Positions 1 to 5,483 of a stretch of 6,674 nt of DNA are shown piece by piece. Within the stretch, counting starts at the first letter, position 1. Each line of letters begins with the position of its first letter. This DNA is from Bdellovibrionales bacterium (GTDB lineage Bacteria; Bdellovibrionota; Bdellovibrionia; Bdellovibrionales; UBA1609): the NCBI GenBank assembly GCA_026648125.1, contig JAPKGD010000098.1:1-6674 (forward strand), in the 5' to 3' direction. The notes below the pieces were generated by a model. The model searched no databases. It saw only the letters and a list, made by a program, of their open reading frames with translations, and was not told the DNA's origin. The position numbers and the translations under genes were made by a program.

Positions 1-1
1 C

Positions 2-298
2 GAACAGGTTGTGGATAAATTGAAGCCTGATGGACATTTTTGGTTTGATATCCAAGACATGGATCGCTTGAACATTAAAGAGAATGCTGATTTTCAGGTG
101 GCTCAGAAGATTCTCATTCGCCACCCAAGCGAAAAGAGAAATATTTTTGCCAATTCGGCACAAGCCGTTGTCCGTGCCGCTAAAGTATTGGGGTTCGAGC
201 ATTCTCACCTTGCCTTTGGACCAAGAGATGCAACACACATTTTACTGTCCAAGGGACTACCTCCGATGCATCTAAGAACTAAGACCTGGGGATCATAA
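2..298 (+). CDS. C-terminal end of a probable class I SAM-dependent methyltransferase (5' truncated by window)
   Basis: The reading frame is open from the left edge and ends at TAA 296-298, leaving about 98 visible residues. The visible start, LKPDGHFWFDIQD, resembles the strand beta-5 region of class I methyltransferases (typically L-K-P-G-G-x-h-h-h-D). The later segment, residues about 52-82 of the visible part, reads as a helix followed by 'LGFEHSHLAFGPRDATHILLSKG', which fits the beta-6/beta-7 end of the fold. The SAM-binding motif I would lie upstream of the window, so catalytic residues cannot be checked. The substrate is unknown. A GTG at 11 is in frame but lies inside the conserved region and is not the likely start. 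The family assignment is inference from a short tail; another Rossmann-like enzyme is possible. Confidence 0.55.
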   Translation, partial: EQVVDKLKPDGHFWFDIQDMDRLNIKENADFQVAQKILIRHPSEKRNIFANSAQAVVRAAKVLGFEHSHLAFGPRDATHILLSKGLPPMHLRTKTWGS

Positions 299-307
299 GC
301 GCCCCAG
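286..307. repeat. GC-rich inverted repeat spanning the stop codon of the first gene
   Basis: CTGGGG (286-291) and CCCCAG (302-307) form a perfect 6-bp stem around a 10-base loop that contains the TAA stop. No T-tract follows, so it does not look like a standard intrinsic terminator. It could be a weak terminator, an mRNA 3'-end stabiliser, or chance. Confidence 0.35.
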
Positions 308-360
308 TCGCCTCACTAAGAGGTGTTGAAGTCCTCATTGAACCGCCATATCATAGAGCC

Positions 361-699
361 ATGGCACCATTCATTTTCTCTGCCCTAATGATGTTAAACG
401 TTGCCTTAATACTCGGATTTTTATTTCGCTTAGGCAAACCCGCTCGCCCGATCCCCCCAGAGTTTGTAGCTCCATCGAAAGAAGAAATGAAAAAGTACGT
501 CCTATGGTACTCTGCCTACATTAATCCAGATGACCCGCGTGGATGGGTACCAAAAACATTTGGCTACGGCTGGACAGTGAATTTTCGCAATAGACAGAAC
601 GCCGCTTTATTTTTTCTGCTCATTGCGATTGAGGTGCTGCTCGCAATTGGACTTTTTGTAACAGTAATTCCTCAAGCGAAACCTTTTCAGATTTTCTGA
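361..699 (+). CDS. Small two-helix membrane protein with DUF5808-like domain
   Basis: This 112-residue protein has a hydrophobic segment at about residues 3-22 and a second at about 82-103, both likely transmembrane. Between them is the stretch 51-75, with the pattern Y-I-N-P-D-D-P-R-x-W-V-P-K-x-x-G-Y-G-W-T-V-N-F. This matches the core of DUF5808 as I recall it (NPDDPR...VPK...GxGWTxNF). The function of that domain is not established; it often sits in small membrane proteins next to helices. The ATG at 361 is chosen because it opens the first helix. Its Shine-Dalgarno is weak: an AGAG lies 3 bases upstream, and the better AAGAGGTG at about 318-325 is too far away. Start choice is therefore moderate; ATG 388 is the next candidate. 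The 3' end overlaps the convergent DUF302 gene by 13 bases. It may be co-transcribed with the preceding gene, 62 bases upstream. Confidence 0.8.
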   Translation: MAPFIFSALMMLNVALILGFLFRLGKPARPIPPEFVAPSKEEMKKYVLWYSAYINPDDPRGWVPKTFGYGWTVNFRNRQNAALFFLLIAIEVLLAIGLFVTVIPQAKPFQIF

Positions 700-700
700 A
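686..700. repeat. Small inverted repeat centred on the convergent gene overlap
   Basis: TTCAG (686-690) and CTGAA (696-700) flank an ATTTT loop. The repeat sits on the 13-base overlap of the two convergent genes and includes both stop codons. It is T/A-rich on both sides, so it might act as a weak bidirectional terminator. A 5-bp AT-leaning stem is also expected by chance. Confidence 0.25.
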
Positions 701-1073
701 TCACCTTTTCCAGTTTGGTCTTAACCTCGCTCGCAATCGCCTTCAATTCTTCATTGCCAATGGCGGACATAGAGGCCAAGGGATCTACTGCGAAGATCTC
801 CACTTTACCGCTTTTAGTTTCACGCACGACCACATTACACGGTAACATAGCTCCCACATGAACCTCGACCGACAAGGCTCGGTGCGCGAGTGTTGGATTA
901 CATGCGCCGAGAATCTTATAGTTCGGAAAATCCACACCGATTTTGTTCTTTAAGGTCTGCTTGACATCAATTTCTGTCAACACCCCAAAGCCTTCTTCCT
1001 TCAGTTCAGCAATGGCCCTATCAATACCTTCTTGAAAGCCATAATTTGTTTCTTTCGCCATATAGTATTCCAT
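687..1073 (-). CDS. DUF302 family protein
   Basis: This 128-residue cytoplasmic protein has no signal peptide or membrane segment. Residues 25-100 show the DUF302 pattern: E-E-G-F-G-V-L-T-E-I-D-V (26-37), then K-I-L-G-A-C-N-P-x-L-A-H-R-A-L (53-67), then L-P-C-N-V-V-V (77-83) and V-D-P (96-98). Cys58 and Cys79 are the two conserved cysteines of this family, so a redox or metal role is plausible but not established. The length fits a single-domain member. The ATG at 1071-1073 is set by the Shine-Dalgarno TAAGGAGGT ending 3 bases before it, an almost full match to the anti-SD. A second ATG four codons on (1059-1061) is too far from that site. The gene lies 58 bases downstream of uup on the same strand and is probably co-transcribed with it. 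Its 3' end overlaps the DUF5808 gene. Confidence 0.88.
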   Translation of the reverse strand: MEYYMAKETNYGFQEGIDRAIAELKEEGFGVLTEIDVKQTLKNKIGVDFPNYKILGACNPTLAHRALSVEVHVGAMLPCNVVVRETKSGKVEIFAVDPLASMSAIGNEELKAIASEVKTKLEKVIQKI

Positions 1074-1102
1074 AAAACCTCCTTAGGTTTTTCTCGGACC
1101 TA
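1074..1102 (-). promoter_or_regulatory. DUF302 ribosome binding site inside two competing small hairpins
   Basis: Reading the - strand, the perfect 7-bp inverted repeat AAAACCT (1091-1085) / AGGTTTT (1080-1074) closes over an AAGG tetraloop directly before the ATG. The Shine-Dalgarno AAGGAGG (1084-1078) lies half in the loop and half in the stem. An alternative pairing, TAGGT (1102-1098) with ACCTA (1088-1084), uses the same ACCT and would leave the AGG of the SD free. The arrangement is visible in the sequence; a regulatory role is inference. The stems are short and AT-rich, so stability is marginal. Confidence 0.4.
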
Positions 1103-1131
1103 GAGCAAATGTGATGGCAGCAGTCCTCGCG

Positions 1132-2940
1132 CTAGGATTCCGAACTTAATTCAGACCATCTTGCGTAGAGCCTATCAACTTCTTTCTGAGCGTCGGCTAT
1201 TTTTTGAGCGAGCTCTGCGAGCTGATTTGGTGGCTTTTGCGCAATTTCTTCCATTTCTCGAACGAGAGTCTCAAGACGTTTTTCGGCGGCTTCAATATTC
1301 TTTTCCATGGCATCCAATTCGCGCTGGTCTTTGTAACTCAGTTTTCTGCGCGGAGGAGGAGGGGCACTCACCTTTTCTTCTCGCCCACCAGGACCGCTCC
1401 GTACCAATTTCTGTTGTTGATCATGCCATTGCTGCCACTGATCAATGCCAACCATCGAGGTCAGCTCCTTTTCTCCATTTTGATTCAACCCAAAAGCTAT
1501 AATTTGATTCGTCATTTGATCCATAAAATACCGGTCATGAGTGACGAGCAATATCGCGCCTTGAAATTCTTGAAGCACTTCGCCCAAAACATCTAACGTA
1601 GCCATGTCCAAATCATTGGTTGGCTCATCAAGAATTAAGAGATTGGCTTGGGTTAACATTAGGCGAGCCAAGAGAAGTCGACTCTGCTCTCCACCCGAAA
1701 GCTTACGCACCTCAGTTTCCATCTGATCATAATTAAACAAAAAACGTGAGAGGTAGCTTCTGCCATGTATATACTCCCCCCCAAATTTTACAAACTCCCC
1801 CTCAGGACAAACCGTCTTAAATAGAGTTGTGTTTGGGTCTAACGACTCACGATTCTGCTCAAAATAGGAGACCTGCAATCGTTCTGCCCGTTTTACGGTC
1901 CCTGAGTCGGGCTCCAAGTCGCCTGTAAGTAATTTTATAAATGTCGATTTGCCACAGCCGTTCGGCCCCATAAGTCCGATGCGACTTTGGGGAGTGATTA
2001 AAATATCCGTGGTTGGAACCACCACTTTACCTGCGAAAGATTTGCTAATACCCTTCGCTTCAATAAGCTTTTTCGGATTCTTTTCTACGTTTTGAAAATC
2101 GAGCTGAACCAACCGCTTTTGATTGCGTTCATTTAACTCGTTTACTTCATCTGCCAAATCTTGAGCGGCCTCGATACGAGCCGTCTGCTTTGTTTGCCGA
2201 GCCTTGGCCCCCCTCCTCAGCCATTCCGTCTCTCGCCGCAAAGTGTTTCGCAACTTCGTTTCTCGTCCCTCTTGAGCGCTTAAAAGATCTTCACGCGCCT
2301 TGAGAAATGAAAGGTAGTCTCCATCGACACTCAGAAGTCCGCCCGCATGGCGACGATCAATTTCGATGATTCGGTTTGAAATCTTTTGTAAGAAGACGCG
2401 ATCGTGGGTGATGGTCAAAATAGCAAAGGGTGCCTTGGCAATGAAATCCTCTAGCCAAATGATGCTTTCCACGTCCAAGTGGTTTGTAGGCTCATCGAGA
2501 AGAAGTAAATCAGGCTCCCGTACCAACTCCCTCGCCAGTGCCAGTCGCTTTTTCCAGCCACCTGAAAGTTGTTCCGCCAAAGCATCCGGACTGAGCGCCG
2601 AGAGTTCGAGCTTTGAACTGATTTCTTGCATGCGAGCGATTTCTTGCCAGTCGTGGTCGTCGCTGACGGCTTCCATAAGTGTCGATTGTACCGTGGCGGT
2701 CTTAGTAAATCTGGGCACTTGTTCCAAATATCCGATTCTTAAACCCTTTTTAACAGCCAGCCGGCCACTATCGAGATCCTCTTGACCTGCGAGAATCTTA
2801 AGAAGTGTAGATTTACCAGCCCCATTTGGTCCAATAAGCCCTATTCGCTCTCCCGCACCGATTGAGAAGGTGAGTTCGGTAAAAAGAGGCCTCGCCGTGA
2901 ACGACTTGCTGATCTGGTGCGCACCAATAAGGATTTCCAC
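1132..2940 (-). CDS. uup: ABC-F ATPase of the Uup type
   Basis: This is a soluble protein with two ATP-binding cassettes and no membrane segments. From the GTG at 2938-2940 it is 602 residues. Cassette 1 has Walker A GPNGAGKST at 37-45, signature LSGGW at 125-129, Walker B LLLLDE-PTNHLD at 145-156 and the switch His at 179. The linker at about 210-289 is rich in Arg/Lys. Cassette 2 has Walker A GPNGCGKST at 325-333, signature LSGGEQ at 414-419, Walker B LLILDE-PTNDLD at 434-445 and His468. A Pro-rich hinge precedes a coiled-coil C-terminal domain at about 533-602 starting KLSYKDQRELDAM, the hallmark of Uup over other ABC-Fs. All catalytic motifs are intact. ABC-F proteins act on ribosomes; Uup is linked to ribosome assembly or translation and to reduced transposon excision. 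The GTG start aligns with the usual Uup N-terminus. ATG 2968-2970 would add 10 residues. An ATG at 3093 would run 108 bases into the opposite gene and is rejected. No clear Shine-Dalgarno precedes any candidate start. Confidence 0.92.
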   Translation of the reverse strand: MEILIGAHQISKSFTARPLFTELTFSIGAGERIGLIGPNGAGKSTLLKILAGQEDLDSGRLAVKKGLRIGYLEQVPRFTKTATVQSTLMEAVSDDHDWQEIARMQEISSKLELSALSPDALAEQLSGGWKKRLALARELVREPDLLLLDEPTNHLDVESIIWLEDFIAKAPFAILTITHDRVFLQKISNRIIEIDRRHAGGLLSVDGDYLSFLKAREDLLSAQEGRETKLRNTLRRETEWLRRGAKARQTKQTARIEAAQDLADEVNELNERNQKRLVQLDFQNVEKNPKKLIEAKGISKSFAGKVVVPTTDILITPQSRIGLMGPNGCGKSTFIKLLTGDLEPDSGTVKRAERLQVSYFEQNRESLDPNTTLFKTVCPEGEFVKFGGEYIHGRSYLSRFLFNYDQMETEVRKLSGGEQSRLLLARLMLTQANLLILDEPTNDLDMATLDVLGEVLQEFQGAILLVTHDRYFMDQMTNQIIAFGLNQNGEKELTSMVGIDQWQQWHDQQQKLVRSGPGGREEKVSAPPPPRRKLSYKDQRELDAMEKNIEAAEKRLETLVREMEEIAQKPPNQLAELAQKIADAQKEVDRLYARWSELSSES

Positions 2941-2962
2941 AAGGCACCATAATGGGCATAAT
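2934..2962 (+). promoter_or_regulatory. Possible sigma70-type promoter for the divergent methyltransferase
   Basis: TTTCCA (2934-2939, 4/6) and CATAAT (2957-2962, 5/6) are separated by 17 bases. Transcription would begin near 2969, just before the Shine-Dalgarno AAGGG at 2974-2978. It interlocks with the - strand promoter candidate at 2946-2975, so the two polymerases could not bind at once. This is a consensus match only. Confidence 0.35.
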
Positions 2963-2975
2963 CTGCTCATGACAA
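2946..2975 (-). promoter_or_regulatory. Possible sigma70-type promoter for uup
   Basis: On the - strand, TTGTCA (2975-2970, 5/6 to TTGACA) and TATGGT (2951-2946, 4/6 to TATAAT) are 18 bases apart. The predicted transcription start falls at about 2939, on or next to the uup GTG, which would make the transcript leaderless or nearly so. This agrees with the absence of a Shine-Dalgarno there. It is a consensus match only. Confidence 0.3.
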
Positions 2976-2985
2976 GGGCAAAGAA

Positions 2986-4125
2986 ATGAAAGACTCCCTG
3001 ACCTTTAAAGAAGGCGACCAAGCTCACACGCTGCCCCTTCTCGGCATTTCCGATCTTTCGCTCCCTAAGAGGCTCATCATCGCCGACGACCAATTAAAGG
3101 CCGACGTTTTTTATAGGCAGGCCAGTGAAGGGGCCGGGTTTTTGTGGCGTGGTGACTTTCAAAATGCAAAACAGCTTCTCTCCGCCGTGCAACGTCGAAT
3201 TGACAAAGCGGGCAAACGGCAAAAAACAGGCACTTTGAGCCCTCAAGAGAGATTCCATCGCTACAGACTTGCCCGGGTTCATCGAGCCCAGCTCTTGTCG
3301 CGTCTTTTGGTTGAAGTTTCTGCGAACCTAAAAATTGAACTTCCGCGTGCGCCAGATGTTACCGAGGCGATCAAAGAGGCCCTTGGCCCACAAAAAAACA
3401 GGTTTCTCATTTCCTTAAGGGAATTACTTGGCTTTATTGGCGCCCACGAATGGAGGACAAAAGGGCTCCATGTAGACTTTTTAGGTCAAAAAATTTTCCC
3501 TCATTTTGGGGTATTTGCACCAATTCGCTCCGAATATTTGGACTTGATTATAAAGGCACCCCTGCCCCCCAATCTGCAATCTGCCCTGGATGTGGGCACG
3601 GGAACAGGAATTCTCGCGGCAATTTTGCTAAAGAGAGGATTCAAACAGGTGACTGCAACTGACTGTGAACCTCGGGCAATTGCTTGTGCTGGTGAAAATC
3701 TAAAAAAGATGGGTGTTGAGAGCCTTGTCCACCTTGTGACCACAGATCAGCTTCCAGAAGGACAATTTGATTTGATCATCTGCAATCCTCCATGGCTCCC
3801 TGTTCGCCCCACGTCAGCTCTTGAGCGGTCCGTTTACGACCCTGACCATTCTATGCTCAAGTCTGTTCTTGATCAGGCACGCAACCATCTCAAGTTGCTC
3901 GGTGAAGTATGGATATTAATTTCTGATCTGGCTGAACATTTGGGTCTTAGAGATCCTGACCAGCTTGAGAAGTGGTTTGCAGAGTTTAACTATGAAATCG
4001 TAGGTCGCGAAAGTGTACACCCGACTCACCTCAAATCTCAGGATCAAGAAGATCCCTTGTTTTTTGCTCGCTCAAAGGAAGTCACATCTCTATGGCGCTT
4101 GCGCCAAAGGAAAATCATTGTATGA
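2986..4125 (+). CDS. Two-domain class I SAM-dependent methyltransferase with NPPW motif
   Basis: The protein has 379 residues. The C-terminal half is a class I methyltransferase: motif I ALDVGTGTG at 200-208, the acidic residue ending beta-2 at Asp226 (TATDCEPRA), and motif IV DLIICNPPW at 262-270. N-P-P-[Y/F/W] marks the PrmC/RlmG/'MTS' group, which methylates amide or exocyclic amine nitrogens in proteins, rRNA or DNA. The N-terminal half (about 1-150) is helical and basic and carries FLWRGDFQNAKQLLSAVQRRID at 52-73. I recall similar sequences in unnamed proteobacterial methyltransferases but know no function. It could bind the substrate. The target is unknown. ATG 2986 is supported by AAGGG 7 bases upstream. 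uup diverges about 45 bases away; in E. coli, uup is adjacent to the rRNA methyltransferase gene rlmKL, which makes a ribosomal target here an appealing guess. The TGA stop overlaps the next gene's ATG. Confidence 0.85.
   Translation: MKDSLTFKEGDQAHTLPLLGISDLSLPKRLIIADDQLKADVFYRQASEGAGFLWRGDFQNAKQLLSAVQRRIDKAGKRQKTGTLSPQERFHRYRLARVHRAQLLSRLLVEVSANLKIELPRAPDVTEAIKEALGPQKNRFLISLRELLGFIGAHEWRTKGLHVDFLGQKIFPHFGVFAPIRSEYLDLIIKAPLPPNLQSALDVGTGTGILAAILLKRGFKQVTATDCEPRAIACAGENLKKMGVESLVHLVTTDQLPEGQFDLIICNPPWLPVRPTSALERSVYDPDHSMLKSVLDQARNHLKLLGEVWILISDLAEHLGLRDPDQLEKWFAEFNYEIVGRESVHPTHLKSQDQEDPLFFARSKEVTSLWRLRQRKIIV
4093..4111 (+). promoter_or_regulatory. Hairpin with CTTG tetraloop abutting the beta-barrel gene's ribosome binding site
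   Basis: Within the last codons of the methyltransferase gene, TGGCG (4093-4097) and CGCCA (4102-4106) form a perfect GC-rich stem with loop CTTG. G(CUUG)C is a known stable RNA tetraloop context. The Shine-Dalgarno AAAGGA (4106-4111) begins at the last base of the stem and lies 10 bases before ATG 4122. It may tune reinitiation at the overlapping start; the function is inferred. Confidence 0.4.
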
Positions 4126-4850
4126 TTACAAATATGGCGAACCATTTTTTTTTAATAGCATTGCTACTATCAATTACACCTTACGCTTTCGCCGGCTCAC
4201 TTCGTGTCGAGGGCGGCACTGTCTTTACGGGATACAACTCATATAAAATCCCCAAAGACACCGGAACTTTTGTCGAGCTTCCTAAAAAGAACTTTAATTA
4301 TTACCGCATAGAAACAGAGTTTGATCTCAGTGAAAAAAGCGTGATCCGTCTGGTCTACGCTCCACTACAAACTAAATACACTCAACCCCTAACAGACCCC
4401 GTGACCTTTGAGGGTGTAACCTTTAATTCAGGCTCTGAGCTCAAAACTAATTTCAAGTTTAATTCATATCGCCTTGGCTACATTCGTAACTTAATGGAAG
4501 GACCGCTCACTTTGAGATGGGGATTGGTGGGAAAAGTTCGCGATGCTCACATCATCGTCTCAGATAGCACATCCAAAAAGAGCAAAAAGAATGTGGGCTT
4601 TGTCCCTTTGCTGCATTTTGATTTACAGGCTCAGATAACTGGTGGTCTCCATTTTATTTTTGATATTGATGGATTGGCTTCATCACAGGGCCGAGCGGTT
4701 GATGCTCGAGCAGAGCTTTCCTATGCCTTTCTTGAGCGAGCTCAAATCGGGGTTTTGTATCGAGTTCTTGAGGGTGGAGCTGACAACTCAAAGCTTCGTA
4801 ACTTTTCTCAGTTCAAATACACGGGACTCTCATTAGCCTGGGTCTGGTAG
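4122..4850 (+). CDS. Exported outer-membrane beta-barrel protein of unknown function
   Basis: The protein has 242 residues. A signal peptide occupies residues 1-24: a hydrophobic core FFLIALLLSI, then AFA before Gly25, a typical signal peptidase I site. The mature part has alternating polar/hydrophobic strands with aromatic girdles and polar turns and ends in ...LSLAWVW, the C-terminal aromatic that the BAM machinery recognises. A segment LEGGADN at 216-222, followed by N-F-x-x-F-x-Y, is a pattern I recall from other unnamed outer-membrane barrels, unverified. With a mature length near 218 residues, a barrel of about 8-10 strands is plausible. ATG 4122 is preferred because it forms an ATGA overlap with the methyltransferase stop and has AAAGGA 10 bases upstream. 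An ATG at 4092 in the same frame lies deep in the methyltransferase gene, lacks such a site and would put a polar stretch before the signal peptide. A T9 run (4145-4153) lies in the signal-peptide codons. Confidence 0.8.
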   Translation: MITNMANHFFLIALLLSITPYAFAGSLRVEGGTVFTGYNSYKIPKDTGTFVELPKKNFNYYRIETEFDLSEKSVIRLVYAPLQTKYTQPLTDPVTFEGVTFNSGSELKTNFKFNSYRLGYIRNLMEGPLTLRWGLVGKVRDAHIIVSDSTSKKSKKNVGFVPLLHFDLQAQITGGLHFIFDIDGLASSQGRAVDARAELSYAFLERAQIGVLYRVLEGGADNSKLRNFSQFKYTGLSLAWVW

Positions 4851-4864
4851 TGTCTTAATTCGTC

Positions 4865-4893
4865 TTGCCACAAAAATTCTTGGCATCTACCAT
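4865..4893 (+). promoter_or_regulatory. Possible promoter and operator-like inverted repeat ahead of the DUF3332 gene
   Basis: TTGCCA (4865-4870, 5/6) and TACCAT (4888-4893, 4/6) are 17 bases apart, a fair sigma70 match. Laid over it is an inverted repeat TGCCA (4866-4870) / TGGCA (4881-4885) with 10 bases between, the spacing of a dimeric repressor site covering the -35 and spacer. No T-tract follows, so it is not an intrinsic terminator for the barrel gene. Both readings are from consensus only. Confidence 0.35.
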
Positions 4894-4920
4894 TTAGACA
4901 AATCTCTTTGAGGGGGACCT

Positions 4921-5466
4921 ATGCCAAAGTTTTTTAAGAAATTTGCTCTTACTTTCACTGCAATTTGGTCGGCTGTTCTCGTATGCACGACTTCGGGCTG
5001 CGCTTCTGGTGGCTATAAACTGACTCGCAAATATTCGAGTTGGGTGAATAAAAACAATATCGTCCTGCGAGTTGTTTTGTATTTATTAACGGGAATAGTA
5101 TATGCCGTCACGATGTTGATCGACGTGGTCATTTTCAACACCATGGACTTTTGGAATGGTCGTGTGTCTCAGGGCGACTACCAATATAACAAAGAGGGCA
5201 GAACTTATTTCGTTCACCATTCCCAGGACGACGTTACGGGACTTCGCCAGTCACGCATTGTCATCTCAGAAAATGACCGATCCATTCAGACCATCGTACT
5301 TCGCGAAACTCCAAACCTTGAAGTTGAGCTCGAGGTCGATGGCGTGGTCCGCGGAAAAGCGACAGATTTATCAACCCTGCCCTTACTTAGCGTTTATAAT
5401 CAAAAGGGTGTTCGGATCAGCCAAAGCCAAATGTGGCCCAAGGATTCTCTCGTCTCTGCGCGATAG
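4921..5466 (+). CDS. DUF3332-like lipoprotein
   Basis: The protein has 181 residues. The N-terminus is a lipoprotein signal: KKFAL and a hydrophobic core to about residue 22, then T-S-G-C with the lipidated Cys at 27 (the -3 position is Thr rather than the usual Leu, a relaxed lipobox). Residues 30-80 match the DUF3332 layout as I recall it: K-x-T-R-K-Y-x-x-W-V-N (33-43), a hydrophobic stretch at 47-66 with V-Y-A-V-T, then L-I-D-V-V-I-F-N-T-M-D-F-W-N-G (66-80). The rest (81-181) is a soluble, strand-rich tail. The family has no established function. ATG 4921 is set by GAGG (4910-4913) with 7 bases spacing. The gene starts 70 bases after the barrel gene and probably has its own promoter. It ends 17 bases before the convergent gene's stop, with no clear terminator between. 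Confidence 0.82.
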   Translation: MPKFFKKFALTFTAIWSAVLVCTTSGCASGGYKLTRKYSSWVNKNNIVLRVVLYLLTGIVYAVTMLIDVVIFNTMDFWNGRVSQGDYQYNKEGRTYFVHHSQDDVTGLRQSRIVISENDRSIQTIVLRETPNLEVELEVDGVVRGKATDLSTLPLLSVYNQKGVRISQSQMWPKDSLVSAR

Positions 5467-5483
5467 GGCGGACGACAAGAGGA

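Noticed and set aside
84..275. 63-residue + strand open frame inside the first gene
   Set aside because: It is an alternate-frame shadow of the methyltransferase-like tail, with no supporting signals.
1161..1596. Overlapping + strand open frames opposite the uup 3' end
   Set aside because: They lie antisense to the conserved second cassette and coiled coil of uup. They have no recognisable domain and no credible ribosome binding site.
2366..2785. 139-residue + strand open frame opposite uup
   Set aside because: It is Ser-rich, low-complexity translation of the reverse of the conserved cassette 1; a coding shadow.
2941..3093. N-terminal extension of uup to the ATG at 3093 (653 residues)
   Set aside because: It would run 108 bases antisense into the well-supported methyltransferase start. 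The added residues have no ABC-F character, and the family N-terminus aligns with the GTG at 2940.
4092..4121. Upstream ATG (4092) as the beta-barrel gene start
   Set aside because: It lies inside the methyltransferase's last codons with no Shine-Dalgarno and would put a polar stretch before the signal peptide. The ATGA start at 4122 is better.
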